Assembly: GCA_023653785.1 (NCBI GenBank)
Contig: JAMKCH010036036.1
Location: 89,885 to 153,884 of the forward strand
Length of the DNA: 64,000 nt
Direction: 5' to 3'
Source: Ophioderma brevispina
Taxonomy: Eukaryota; Echinodermata; Ophiuroidea; Amphilepidida; Ophiodermatidae
Of the stretch, positions 11,201 through 24,445 are shown one piece after another (the stretch's first letter is position 1; the number at the start of each line of letters is the position of its first letter). The notes below the pieces were generated by a model. It was given only the letters and a program-made list of their open reading frames with translations, did not search any database and had not been told where the DNA came from. The position numbers and the translations under genes were made by a program.

Positions 11201-13500
11201 TGCATATACTTGTCCACATACTAATTATTACGTAAAGTAGCCAAGCTTCAATCACAACCTTGTAATAAATTCTGGATCCAGAAATTTTCCGTTATGTCCA
11301 CGTATTTTACGAGCATTGTATATGTTATCTATTCAAAATTGAAACAAAATGGATCATCTCCAACTTTGAATTAAATTTTAAAAAAAGAAAAAGCTTTTTT
11401 TAAAAACTTAGAATGACTATGTTCAATTCGTACCAAAAAATACTTTCCTCGAAATCTAGAACCTATCTCGAGTCTGCCTTTAGTTACTTACTATCCATGA
11501 AAATTAATACACTCTGATATCCCCTCTTTTGAACCATATTTCAACAACACCAATGAAAGATGCGATTGATGAACTTTCTGAAATTTTTCTATAAATTGAA
11601 TATTGTTGTCTGGTCTTTCCTGAAATTCTTGCATCACAACGTTTGAGCAAAGCAATATGCCTCGAATTCTAAAAGATTAAAACTCTGGGAATCAAACTTC
11701 TCCCCCGCAGGTTTTTAGTTAAATAAACATAACAGATCTCAGTGTGATTTTATTTAGTAAGTTTTTGAGTGTTTGCATTAAGTCTGCAAATAAGAACAAG
11801 CACACGATCGGACTCGATTAACATCTACTGCATACGTCTCCACGACCTCCTTGAAATGTACAACTAACTGCTTGCAGATCTGCGGATTCTCTCTCGACAT
11901 ATTCGTCATATCACTCAATTTGAAAATACCGTAAAATTTTGTTTGAGTCAGATACTAACTTCTTTGACATTACGGTTTAAATAACCGCCATTAAAAGCGC
12001 TACTACTGGCATCAGAGCAGAGAGATAGAGAGCGATTGCTGACGTTGAATTTTCCGATGGAGTAATATGTTTTAAGATAAACCTGTGAAATGTTATTCTA
12101 GACAATGATTACTTGACATCTTTATGAAGACTTTTGGCCATTTGGATATTAGAATTCCCATACCGCAACTCAAAGTCTACACTGATTTAATTGACAATAC
12201 AAATCAGAGGAAATGGTCCGCGTTCGCCTCACACCAGCAATTGTTGAAAAGCAGCCGGTCCATGGAGATTTTTCAAATTATTATACAAACAACGCTACTT
12301 GGTTGTTGGACAGGAGAAGTAGAAAGTAGAAGTATTATATAGCCAAAAACAGGCCCGAACCAGATTGTTTTGGGGAGGAGGACGATATAAAAAAGGACAA
12401 TTCTCCCCAACCCACCCTTCCGAAAACGAAACTTTTAATAACATCACGTTCTCTATAGGACCGATTAGGACAGCAAGCAAGTTTAAACTTAGGTATTGGC
12501 TTTTCTCTCTACTTGTTTGTCCAATAAACCTCTAACGTTCTTGGTTAAAAAAAATCTCTGAGATGACTCGTTTTTTCGTTTGATTAATAAATCGTTACGT
12601 GTAGGTAAACGGTGCCATAAGAATTTCGGATCCGGATTTTATTATAAAGTTGTGATTTTATAATACAAAAGGACAATAAATTTGAGCTTAGCAGGCATAA
12701 AAACACGATTGTTAGAAAATCTAGGGCGGCATCCTCAGGAAATCTTTTTTTAAACTGACTTTTTTTACACTGGTGAACAATCAAACATTTCAGGCAACAA
12801 AAACATTTTGTTTGTCCAAACTGTTTCTGAAACGCTGCGAAAACGAGCACATTCTTCATCATGATAGTCGCTAAAAATAATGTATTTCCTTGTGTGTATT
12901 GCCAATCGACACTTATGATAAATGACCGTACAAAATATGGCCTCAGACAAAAAAATTCAAATTTTTATTGATGACAGATCGAAGTGAAAAGTTATATATT
13001 ACTAGCAATTGAGAAGTTTCTTACTTAACTGTGGGAAACCAAAAGTTTTGTGAGTGTATCAATACTATACGAAAATAGCACCAGAAAAAAAAAGAAAAAA
13101 AAAAAAAAAAGGAAATGAGCGGCAAAACTTATAAAGATTACCTATAAAATACTATAAAACTCATCAGCATGCTTAAGGATTTTACATGGAAGAAGAATGA
13201 ACATTTTACATGATTAAAAGCTTGAGTGGGTGCACAAATCAGAGCGTAAAAATATGTAATTCTAAACGGAGAAAAAGCGTCATATATTTGATCGAATGGG
13301 GGATAACATTACGAGATGCAGAGGAACACTAAACACCCGAAGTGTGAAGGAAAGTGAAACGAAAAAATAATCGGGAACAAGGATAATAGAATGATGACAC
13401 TTTGGGGAGACAAAGACAAAAATTATGTGTCAAAACAGCAATTATTCGCTTGTACGCTGGTCCCTGAGGTGTTAGATATTTGAGGAGTGCTAGCATCTAA
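8300..13500. other. AT-rich unit-1 block without recognisable genes
   Basis: Homologous blocks occur in units 2 (22,040-27,500), 3 (37,520-43,000) and 4 (54,050-63,700), with much lower identity and many single-base indels. Open frames are short and not shared between units. An acidic stretch encoded around 8,650-8,740 (plus strand, ANGDGDYDS) has a counterpart in unit 4 (ANGDEDYDSGDDDD) but is frameshifted in unit 2 and missing from unit 3. A poly-A tract lies at 13,083-13,112. Confidence 0.6.
9226..9331. repeat. 53-bp tandem duplication
   Basis: Two adjacent copies begin CTTCTTCAACTTCAAC at 9,226 and 9,279 and run into TTATTTCCATAAAAATCATA. It is private to unit 1. A second small duplication (22 bp, ATGCTTCGTGGTCCATGAAG) sits at 9,536-9,580. 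Confidence 0.85.
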
Positions 13501-13770
13501 CTTTGATGAACTGTTTTAAACCGAATATGGCCAAGAGGTAATTTTGAGTGTCATTCTTTTTTTTCATCATATTTATTAATGAAACTCTTAAAGCTTTTAG
13601 TAATGTAGTTGGTCCTCTTTGCAGGGACGATGCAGGGACCGTATGCACGTGTATCTAAGTTTTAGAACAAATTCTAATATGAGTAAGGTAATAAATGAGG
13701 ATCTGACAAATCTGGCTGATTGGATTTACACTAATAAAACTACGCCACCTTAAAAAATTCTTGTGGAAAG
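13500..13770 (+). pseudogene. LINE RT relic, unit 1 copy
   Basis: This is homologous to the better preserved copy at 43,095-43,310. Recognisable pieces are a broken box-B/C region (GTTGGTCCTCTTTGCAGG then GACGATGC, where an insertion breaks FADD) and INEDLTNLADWIYTNK near 13,690. The relic is in the same place in units 1, 2 and 3, so the LINE was inserted before the unit was multiplied. Confidence 0.65.
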
Positions 13771-15234
13771 GGCCGGGCATTGAGTGATGATTCTGGAGAA
13801 AATTAGGGGTCATACAGAGCATCGAATATAAATGAACACATTTTTAAAAAGACGTTAAATAGGTCTGATGGAAGAGAAGGCCCGTAAAGGAATGGATGAT
13901 TAACAGTGGTTTGAAATTTGGTTGCTTCTTGTTCGCTGACATACGCAAGAAGAAGAGAACATTTCAAAATTTTTTTTAAGTTTGAAAAAAGAAAATTATT
14001 TCTGCGAGTTAGGGGAAAGGGGTAAAGCTGGAAGAGAGGTTGTTCAAGATTCGTTGAAGGTAGTTCTTAAAAGGAGGCATTGAGTGACAGCAAACAAAAA
14101 CGGGGTGCGTCACATTCTCGTGTAGGCTTTGTAGTAGATATGGACATTGATGGCTGGTTTTTACCCCAATACCGACGGCGAAATGTTTTTGAAAAGATTG
14201 AATTGCATTTGTTTATTATATTTCTAAGAAGCAAGTGTCTAGCCACTGTTTGTCTCATTTGTATGAATGAAGGACATCTAGAACATATCAATTTGCATTG
14301 ATTCTTGAATAAAGGTGGTTTACCTCGGCTAAGGACGAAGTAATCAATAAGGCGAAATAAGCAAAAAAAATAACATAATTCCAAAGTCTTACTAGGAATA
14401 ATTTTGGTGTTGTAGAAAATAAAACTAAATTTTACGTAAAAAATGGTAAAGATATTCACTTTCTCGATTTCAACCTATTACGTGGTAATTTACTACGCAA
14501 TATTGCAAAATCTTTCTAACTTAATGGGGTTGAAAGCCTTGAGGTACAATTTGCTATGTTACATTTAAAAGCTAATCCTAATATAATACAGATCGTTGAT
14601 AGGATTCACGAATTAAAAGTCTAAAGGCAGATTTAACCTTATAGGGTTTATGCAAATATAAGTTTAATGTTATATTCGTTTCAAGACAGATAAAATCCAT
14701 TTCTTCGTTACCTTTCAATATTTTTTTCAAAACGTACTTTCAAATACCCAATCATCTTTATTGAAACTCTTGGTTAGATTAATGACTTTGACTGAAAATA
14801 ATGAAATGTTTACCTCGTCCAACCAAGGTTTTCTACTACGTTCTCGGTTGATTGTTTCGTAATTAAGGACAGGGGGGGGGGGGAACATCATCTTGTTTGG
14901 TATTAGCAGTTGTAGCTACATATATCCTTTCTTCATTAATAAAGTACAAATATATCCCGTTTTAACCACATGTGACGTTCATAATGACGTCAACGGCGCG
15001 AGCTTATTGTATAACGTTTTTGTAAAAGCAAATCTAAAAATCATGGTTTTCGACCATTTTCCCATTCATGCAAGCAAAAATTGGTATTCATTTGGCAATG
15101 ATGGTGCCAAAGTAAGGAATACATAATGTCATTGCTCTAGAAAATAAGAAAAAATACCAAGATAGTCAGTTCAGCTACAGTAGCATCAGAGGTAACAAGT
15201 ATCATTTTTTGGAATTTACACAGTAAAGAATAGG

Positions 15235-15440
15235 AATGGTGGCAACCCCCCCCCCCACTTTCCAACTTGGAGGGACACCCTTGACCTCCTCAAGGTGGTA
15301 CCTCCATTTTTCCCGGTAAAATGACCGCAAGGCATTTGACTTACAATTCATAAAAAAGTAGATCATATTCGTTTTGTATTTTTTGTGCGACGGAATGCAT
15401 CGTTAGGGAGGCAACCCCCCCCCGGTCGGACGAGGGGTAA
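15235..15440. mobile_element. Possible G/C-run MITE relic
   Basis: GGTGGCAACC followed by a C run at 15,240-15,256, and GGAGGCAACC plus a C run followed by CGGACGAGGGGTAA at about 15,404-15,434, resemble the poly-G/poly-C subterminal hairpins and the GACGAGGGTTAA end of the TTAA element at 38,480-38,981. Termini are too decayed to be sure. Confidence 0.3.
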
Positions 15441-16230
15441 AAAGAAGATAGTCTAATCTTGATTAAACTTTGGCAAATAAATCGATACTACTATTGTGAT
15501 GAGCATTCAAAATGGAACCTCCACAAGTAAAATTACAGAAATTAAATTTCTGTTCTCGAAATTTTTAAAACGCCGTTGTATGATGTCTGTGACAGTTTCG
15601 ATTTTTTGACCGGTTGGTGGTTGAACATAGGGGTTCTGCATTGCGCGAGATACAGATTGCATAGTGTCTTTTAATATTTTGGTGATACACTATTAGTTTG
15701 AAATCAGTAAGAGGAAAAGAACCTTATTCAAGATCAGCACAAACCATGGCCTCACTATTAGTTGGTCATTTAGAAAATTGTTCAAATAACCAGAGTCTAA
15801 CTGGGTAAATTGGGAGGCTAATTAGCTGAAGGCGATGCCATCTATCTATTGCTTAGGTCTATCTGACGCAGCCCCAAGTTGCAATATATGTACACATTAG
15901 CACTTATGGCTTAGAAAAGAAGACCACTAGGATGAATTCATGTGAATATGCGTTCATACAATTTACAAAGACTCTTAGAGTTTAGAGAAATGACCAACGA
16001 CCTACTATGCTGTAATGCATGCCTCAAAACTGTAGACTAACGCGATTGCTTATACTAAGAGGCAATAGTTGGTAATCGGTACTAGCGCTTATATTTTTAT
16101 TATAAGAAATGAAGTTGTGTTTCATTCAGACCTGTTCACCCAGTAAATGGATTGTGGTTTTGGTCTTGACAATGATAGGGATAATGTTGATGTGTCATAT
16201 TAGACTATATTGGTGACGACAATGAGTGTA

Positions 16231-16375
16231 GTGATGATGATGATGATGATGATGATGGATGATGATGATTATGATGATGACACGACGGACGACGAAGAAG
16301 AAGATACCAATGATTGTGGTATGAATAGTAGTAAAGACGTCGACGACGATGATGATGATGATAATTCGAGAAGAG
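16231..16375. repeat. (GATG)n/(GAC)n low-complexity tract, unit 1
   Basis: A GATGATG run with GAC and GAAGAA interruptions occupies the same position as 31,665-31,880 (unit 2) and 45,745-45,890 (unit 3). Lengths differ strongly between units. Open frames across it are repeat translation. Confidence 0.85.
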
Positions 16376-16719
16376 TAAAGAATTTGCGTGCTATCTTAAT
16401 AGTTTAATCGTATCTGCTACAAAAACTACATCACCATAATCATACCCTAACGTTATTGTAATTTTGGAAGAAAATTTTTGTGTCGTGACAGACGTTTCAA
16501 TCGTTCGCAAAGAGAGGTTAATTCACCCCATCAAAACAGACCTTTGTCATTTCAAAGAACCACAACTTATTTTAATTCTAATAGCATCAACGAATTATTT
16601 CCTTTCCAGAAAAATGATGACTTTGCGACGATATAAGATTTCTTAATTCTTCTGTTTCATCTGTTGTACCACGGTCTATTCATTTACTAAATTCAATCGT
16701 TTCAACATCAAAAATAGCG

Positions 16720-18570
16720 GACCCTTCTCGGCGATAAAATCGTTGAGTGGTTTTCAACAACATGGAAATCGAAGTCATATTGACAGAAATTATTGTTTCG
16801 TGATTAAACAACCTAAAGACATAGTTTGTTTTCTCTAAGGGTGAATTCCCAGCAACACGATGTTGTGATTTCGCTTTACAATACAAGTGATAGAACTTGA
16901 TAAAATCTCCGTGGAATATGGGGGAGGCAGGTTGATTACTTACTTCGCTTTTCTCCCAAGCTCAGGTATTTCCCCTGATTCAGACCAAACAACGATTACA
17001 GGTACTTAAACAAGGCCACTTTAGCTCAGGGTGTTTCATATAACTTTACGAATAACACAATCTTACCGTCTACTCAGTTAATCTTCTTCTTTTCTTGTAC
17101 GATTAGGTTTCCAGTATTGGATTTTCTATGTAATCATATTGTGCCTTTCTTTAGGAACATACGCTCAGAGAAACATGGGAGCGGAGATATTGCTGACGTT
17201 GAGACGCGCTGCAGTATTTTCATTACGTTAACCAATTGTCACCTTCTCTCAGAATTTCAAAGTAGTTCGAAAGCAAACAGCAAATTGTATGGCAATCGAC
17301 GGCTAATCAGATACACATATACATTTGAAGCTACAAAATAAGGTAGTAGACGGGAAAATGTATGTTTTGACCAAGAAAAAATTGCAACAAAATGGTTTAT
17401 AATTGCTTTTGGTAGTATTCAATAACAAATTAAAATGTAAGAAAATATCTGTAATGGAAAATGTAGAAATAAGGGGGAACGTTTGTACAGGGGTAGAAAT
17501 CAAAAGTATTCAAGTCATTTAAAAGTATTTCCCCCTATCTATGGTTTTTTGCACCTCAATGTTTTGGTACAATGGGGTGCAAATGGTTCAATGTCGTCCT
17601 GGAGTAAAATTCAGGGTATCAGAGTATCACAATCAATAAGAAAATGTATACGAATCTGTGTTTGAAAGTTAAATATGTGACTTTCTGACCTTTGGCTTGT
17701 AACCTCCTATATGCCAAATACAGCCCGGACATAATTGCATTCTAATTAAAATAACAAAATGTCATAGACAATGTGTCTTATGTGTAATATTATGTACAAC
17801 AAGACGAACAATTTGACACCATTTTGAAAACTATCCAAAGGATTTGAAATTGTGACCTTGAAGACATTTTGCCTCATAACCATCGAACTACAACCAACAG
17901 ATAGGATAAACTATACTTTTTTCAACGGATAATGAATGTTTTGGTGTAATTTTTAACACATTCTGACCTTTTTTATATTTTCCCTGTGTAAACCGTGCCC
18001 CTATTCCAATGCTTTCCGGTTGGTAGATTTTCTTAGATTTTATTTATTCCAAATGTTAAATAAAACCCTTTGTTGCAACTATTTTGGGGATTGTGGAGCT
18101 TATTAAAATGGATAATAAAACTCAAATAGCTGCCCTTTGAGGTTAATGAGAGAGACCTGCACCTGGAACATGGGTGGTGGTCAAAACTACCGCGTGCCTT
18201 CCGATTGCTTGTTCTAGATGGTTCCATGACCATGGAATTTCCAAGCTAGGTAAGGAGGTGCTATGATTATCAATGTCTGTTTTCTAAAGTTGCAATGCGC
18301 TGGTTTAAAATAGGCTACAAATCTTGTAGCAAACTGATTTTATGCATACAATTCTAATCTGTTTTTGACATTTCCAGGGTAAAACCTCATTTGAATTTGA
18401 ATGACTCTTTTGTACACTTTGCTTCTAACTCAGATGTTTAGATTCAAGCATTAGCATTTCCTGCACAGCTACAAAAATGTGTGCTTTCAGTAAAATAGGC
18501 ATAATTCCTCTTAGGAACTATCAATTGGTTTGATAGCTTTTTCAGATAAGCGGAAGCGAATGCTTGTTTA
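16720..18570. other. Well-conserved block, unit 1 copy
   Basis: Nearly identical to 46,245-47,590 and 48,780-49,470 in unit 3; in a 225-bp sample (17,117-17,341 against 46,637-46,860) I count about five differences. Unit 2 lacks the stretch matching about 16,890-17,690. An open frame at 17,117-17,341 is intact in both units 1 and 3, but three of its few differences change amino acids and I recognise no family. It is preceded by a pyrimidine-rich stretch ending in TTAG, so a spliced exon is conceivable but unproven. Confidence 0.55.
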
Positions 18571-18979
18571 ATATGTGCTTCCCTGAAGTTTCGAGTTTTA
18601 GCTGTTGTTTTATGTAAATCATCATTCTTGGTAAACTTGGGTATTAACGAACAATAATACCATTTGTGTCGACGTAATGTGTAAAATCATATCTTTTGTC
18701 GGTTAAATAGATTGGTACTAGGTTAATAGATAAAATAATTGGTAAAATTCAATCGGTATCAAAAGGAAAGAATTCACAACAGTATTTGTTAACCTATCCA
18801 TGTCTGACGGGTCACCCCTTGTCAGCCAGGTGTGCTGTGGAATGTCTGCGTTCTTTCTACCAGCTGCATAAACTGCCTGCGGCTAGACAAACATTTCATT
18901 GCACACCTGTTTCTGACAATGGTAACTGTTATTGCTGCTTAACATGGATGCTCCATAAATGTTATTATTGATTATTTCT

Positions 18980-20790
18980 ATTAATTAGTTGTTTGAATTC
19001 AGGCAATCGCTTAGTACCATTGTATCAGGAAGTATTTATTCCCTTCTCTTGTATAAATATTTTGCGAGGTTTTGATCAATGTCAGGGCGGCCAACTTTGT
19101 GAAACGCTGTGATTTGTTTAACTTCAATCCTAAAAGTAAATATCCAGCGCTCACAAAATGAAAAAAATTGCTTTGGCACGACAAATACCCAAATTTGCTT
19201 GTAATATTAAAGACAAACGGGAGAATTTGGATGTTTAATTCCACGGATGTTATCAAAACAACAGCACATTCTTTATATTTATTAGATTCAAATGTTATTC
19301 ATAAAGATTTCCCACCCTTCTGAACGACCTTGGTCGCGGAATTGGGGATCTTATGAATACCGCTCGGGTATTACCAAGCTCGCATTCGATAGAAAAACAA
19401 CCTGGAGATACGTAATTGTATACGTTATCTGCCACTTTCAAGAAAAAAGGACTCGCATAACTTGTCCGGACAGGTCGACGATGATCAACAGTCAGCAGAA
19501 CACTGATCTATATATTTAACAAATATAATAATTGGACAATATGCTTACATAACTCAAACATATTTTAATTATCTTAAACACCATGATTGACTGTTCTGAC
19601 ATTTAGTTCTCTTGATATTTACACTGACACAGTGAAGACCAGTCATCTTTATTGCCACGTTTTAAATACGCACGTCTACAAGGCCAAACTACCCTAAATT
19701 TATCCTCTTCGCATAGGCCGTCATTACATTTTTATATAACCTATGTTTCACCGTTGTTTCATCGCCAAAGACTGCATAAAATTCATCGTGTTACTCTTTT
19801 AACTCGACCATACAATGAAAAGCTGCACTGGGTAGATACGCAATTGTATAGAGTGAAGTAATTATTGCTTTAAAGCTATTGGAAGCCAATTAATACACCA
19901 ATTCAAATTGCGTTTATTTTTTACACCAATGTAAATGTTATAAACCACTTCATACTAGTCCATTTGGTTCAGAGGCAACGCGTTGATTTGCGGTTTTTAG
20001 CCTTTTATAGGCTAGGAGATTTCGCTAACAGAACGCGACGTGGATGCATACAATGCAAAAGAACAAATCTATAACATAAATATAGGCAAAGTACCCCTAA
20101 CCTGGGTTCCTTTGCCAGATGACAGCTCCTTATATTTGGTAATTCGAGAGGCTTTTTTGCATAGTATACCCCAAAATGGTCAATTTTGATCATACTTACC
20201 TGAGCATCCACAACATTCCCAACCGGCCAATGTATTGTTTTACAAAGGCTAGTGATACGCTTAATATTATCCCTATCAAATCATATTTTGTTTTCTCAAT
20301 AACATGAAGAACAAAGATAGCCGGAGGCGTCATTTTAGTGGGTCATAGTATTGATTGGTAATAGTATACGGTACTAATGCTAATCTGGCCGAAATGTCCG
20401 GCCGTGTATGATGGTTATCTATCCGTTTTCACCTTTCGTAGGCGCATTGATATCTAAACAAACTCCATGTCGTAAGGTGGCAACCAGGGTTGATGTACTG
20501 TAACGACTCCAAACGCCAACATTTGTTGCACGATGAGAACTGTTTATCTAGACTGTAAGAGGGGCTACTTCAACTCCATTATTGCTTTTCACCTTGTTTC
20601 TGTTTCGAAGGTTTGCATTATCTAGAGCGTCTTTTCTAGCCCCTCGACAAAGAACATGTTGATTTATGAAAGGGCAAGGTGCCACTCTTCTATGTAAAGT
20701 TCATTATGAAAATGGAGCTGTCTCTCAGTAGCACGTCTTTCAGCGTTTGCATTTCTTAGCACTGTTTGTTCGTATTCTTTTAATTAAGCT
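18980..20790. other. Unit 1 terminal blocks, no gene recognised
   Basis: Block 18,980-19,530 matches 33,120-33,750 in unit 2 and is absent from unit 3. Block 19,560-20,300 matches 33,790-35,100 and, in part, 51,950-52,330. From about 20,305 (GCCGGAGGCGTCATTTTAGT) onward identity to the other units is high and runs straight into the next unit. Open frames are short and not conserved. Confidence 0.6.
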
Positions 20791-22040
20791 GTAGTATCGA
20801 CTAATTTAAGTACGTACAATGACAATTAACGACGTAGTTGATTTTCAACTAGACCAATGGCACAGTTTTTAATATTTTTACAGATATATGTTACATATAT
20901 ACGTGACACTTAAGCATGTTGTTTTTCAAATTGTAGAAATGGCACGAGATATTTGAGATCAATGTATCCGAAAATGGACAGAAACCATCGGGAAATATAA
21001 TATTTTAATCTTTGAATTAACTGCAATATCATACTGCAGCTGATCACGGTGAGGTCAAAAAGTCCAAATGTCCCTTGTGTACGTGGGAGAGTGCGGTGTA
21101 ATATATCATAAGCTGATAAAAGCAACGTAAGCAAACAACTTGTTAAGCGGCAATATGCACTTTTCCTAGTGAAAATCGTCTTCATGGTTAACATTGGGAA
21201 TATCTGTAGAATAACAGGTTATACCGTGTTGACTCATTCAACCTATCATTGGAATAGTTGCATTAAACTTCTTCAAATATTTAGATAGAATTTATGACTA
21301 TCATTTGGTGATAAATGTATTCCATAGAGCTTTGAGGTAGACACGATTTCTCCAACGGGGTAACCCCCGCGGTCATGAAATTAGTAGGATATGTAACAAA
21401 AGTTAACCAATGGATGTTGAAAGCAATGAAAACCTATCTGAATCCATTTAAGAGCCCAACGTATCAAAATAAAGGTCTCGTGAAATATGTATACTTAACG
21501 CTGGTCTTAAACAATGACACTGATACCCACTGGAAGAGAATAAGAAAGTGTTCTGCTTCGATAGTGCCTCCCTGCAGCTATCATCTAAATTATGCAAAAA
21601 CCAATTCCATCAAGAGTCCTTCATAAATATTTTCGAAATGACTAATGCAATTTGCCTTTCTACACTGAACAAGGTACGGCGTACTGTATATCCATGTGTT
21701 AAGGTAATTAGATGATAACTTGTGGAACAAAGTCAGTCGTGGTATGCAAGTATCACTGTTACCTTAAGGGCGACTAAGTCCAGGGCGGTGTAACAAAAGT
21801 CTGCCTTTTAACAGACTCGTAATTAAGTGTTCTCAGTTCATTCATTATTTTTGTACTTTGTGTGCAAGTGGGAAGTGGCCTCTGTTCGCTTGAGGCTGTG
21901 GTTTTCAAACCATGCATGCATCATCGATATTTAATACACCATTACCTACTTCATCATCAAAGCTCATTGGTATATTCAGGAGGTAAAATGGCAGAGAGGT
22001 AGTTTCGACACGTTATGAACGGGCGTTAGGATGAAAATTT
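20791..22040 (+). other. Conserved island, unit 2 copy
   Basis: Includes an intact 83-codon frame at 21,375-21,626. Against the unit-4 copy there are 7 differences in 252 bp, of which 6 change the amino acid. That ratio argues against a protein under selection. The hairpin before the ATG has one extra C here. Island homology extends upstream to about 20,305. Confidence 0.5.
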
Positions 22041-23190
22041 GGCGATTAAGCACTTGTAACACGCATTATAATACAATTGCCATATACGTGATAAATATTG
22101 AAATAAAACCTCAACATCGATAGTGTTTCGTGAATTTCTTTCTTTCTTTATATATACTTACTAAGCTTTTAATTCTGATCTCAAACTTCATCCCAGTCTT
22201 AAATGGCAACTAGAATCTTAGTGTCTTTTAATTCCTACGACTATTGTCTTGAATGTTGATGAGAAAAAAAGTGATTACCTATATAGGAGAAACCGACAGA
22301 AGAAATGAATCGATCAAGAAAAATAGTAATGCTGGAAGGACGTTCTCGGAAAGGGTGAATGAGCGAATGTGTACGCGGTGATAAGATTACAGTGAAAGAT
22401 GAAAAATGTAAAAGTGCAGATGATAATAAAAATGGAAACGAAGATAGTGATGGAAAATGCCGATGAGTAGGGAAAAGAATGTGAAGTAGTTGATGGGAAT
22501 ACCGATAAAAATGAAACTGCAAACGGCGATGAAGATTATATGATTCTGGTGATGATGATGGTGGCAATGATGATGTGACGCAAACAAGACGGAATTATTC
22601 GTGGACTTAACACTTAACATGAACGCGCTGAAGCTGTGTCTTTGTATAAGAATCTCTTTGGAACTGATGACAATCTGTATCCGGATTTATCACCAAAAAA
22701 TCTAAAAATATTATAGTTAACTTCAGGGTATGTTGAACCACTACCTCTTGCAAGTTTCTTGTTTTAATTCAATTTAGGAAAGCTAAAATGAAAACCCGTT
22801 TCTAGATAACGCATGTCAGGGTAATAAAATCAATCAATTTTCTATGTTGAAAATATCATTGGTTTAAGCTTCTTTTATTTTCCTTCCTAGATATGTGTTA
22901 AATATATACCTAGATTAACATAGAAGAAGTTACACCAAACACCAAACGTTCTGATACAGTGTCCCCAACGTAAGGAAGAATATCAATGTTTCGTGGTCCG
23001 TTTAAGTCATCTTACTGTCGATGTTTTTTTTTTTCGTAAGAGCAATTACAATTTTGAAGTTTAAATACAGCTGCAATGCCATTCTTCAACTCAGATGTGC
23101 TATAGATATTAACTGAAAAAAAACCCTCCAGCTAGCTTTAAAGCGATATTGCGTCATTTGATAGACTCAATTTGTTTTAGATATTTACAT

Positions 23191-23507
23191 TTTAGCACTG
23201 TTATATTTTGTTTTAATTAACTTAATTAAGATCTTCTAAGACTGGCTTAGCTGCAAATGATCAACAAGCTTCGGAAAAATACGTTGTTGTCTTTTCGTCC
23301 TTCGCTCAAGGGGTTGTACTTTTATGGTATTGTCTGCATAATATTCCCTTTTAGCACTGTTATATTTTGTTTTAATAAAACTTAATTAGATCTTCTAAGA
23401 ACTGGCTTAGCTGCAAATGATCAACAAGCTTCGGAAAAATACGTTGTTGTCTTTTTCGTCCCTTCGATCAAGGGGTTGTACTTTATGGTATTGTCCTGCA
23501 TCTGTTA
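23191..23507. repeat. 159-bp tandem duplication, unit 2
   Basis: TTTAGCACTGTTATATTTTG occurs at 23,191 and 23,350, followed by matching sequence through TCAAGGGGTTGTACTT. The copies differ mainly by single-base insertions in homopolymers (for example TAAGACTGG against TAAGAACTGG). That could be natural slippage or consensus error in the assembly. Confidence 0.8.
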
Positions 23508-24445
23508 TGGGTTACGAAATGAGAGTAAATTTGAGATCAAAGCACATTCGAACGTGAGCAAGGAGTCAATACTCCTAATCACAGATTTTGTTTGGGGGAC
23601 ATACAGCCTGAAATGAAACATCTGTAGATGAATCTTTTTAAAAAACCATTGGGTAATTTGAAATACGCTCTATTTTGAGAATAAGGTCAAAAATTTAATT
23701 CTTTCACACAGAAGGGAAGTCAATAATGTGCCCATTAAAGCGATGATAGTTTGACATTAAATAGCTTCTGTTTAAGTAATTAGATTAAAATCGATAAAAT
23801 TTGTGTGGTAATCAAAACAAAATATTCAGGCTTTCTCAGATGATTTAAAGAGACAAAAAAAAATTCAAAAAAGATTTGTTTTATGGGTTGATCCCATAAA
23901 ACATAAAACAGTGCTTATGAACACGAAGCGTTCTTTGTAGGATTGAGTTTGTTTTTATACCAGTAATAAAACAGTCAAAGATTGTTGTCACAATCCCTAG
24001 AAACACAGACAATCTTAATCCGGATTTATCTACATTTAATACTCCAATTCATAAAGAAAATTGCCCTTTTAATTTATAGATGATAGGCCTCTCATATTAA
24101 TATGTTCCGCAAAATCTGAAGAAAATTAAAATTGTTGGTAGACATCGAAGCCATATATCTTACAACAAAACCCAGGATTTGCGAAGCTATCAAATTTGGA
24201 AATCTCATAGTTTAAAAAAATAGTTAATGTATTAAGGTAATAAAAAGAGTTGGTCTCAGAAAGCTTCGGCCGCACATTAGTAACAATTGTCCCACGTTTA
24301 TTTTCATCCAGTTTCAGATTTTGATTTACCTTTTAAAATGCAGGGAAAAAAAATCACATTCCGTATATGTCTCATCGACAAGAACCATGAAAGAAAGAGC
24401 AGGTATATATCTGCACAAGACGTATTTTTCTATTTCTAGGGGTTT

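Larger units (their letters stand above)
7031..20790 (+). repeat. Tandem array unit 1 (about 13.8 kb)
   Basis: This is the first of four head-to-tail units. Order of blocks: conserved island (7,031-8,290), AT-rich block (8,300-13,500), LINE RT relic (13,500-13,770), block with a long minus-strand-like open frame of no known family (13,800-14,600), block starting at the ATCGATACTACTATTGTGAT motif (15,480), (GATG)n (16,231), well-conserved block (16,720-18,570), block 18,980-19,530, terminal block 19,560-20,790. It is the shortest unit because it has few private insertions. No gene recognised. Confidence 0.85.

Noticed and set aside
14067..14459. 130-codon minus-strand frame
   Set aside because: Not intact in units 2 and 3 at the matching position; no recognisable motifs.
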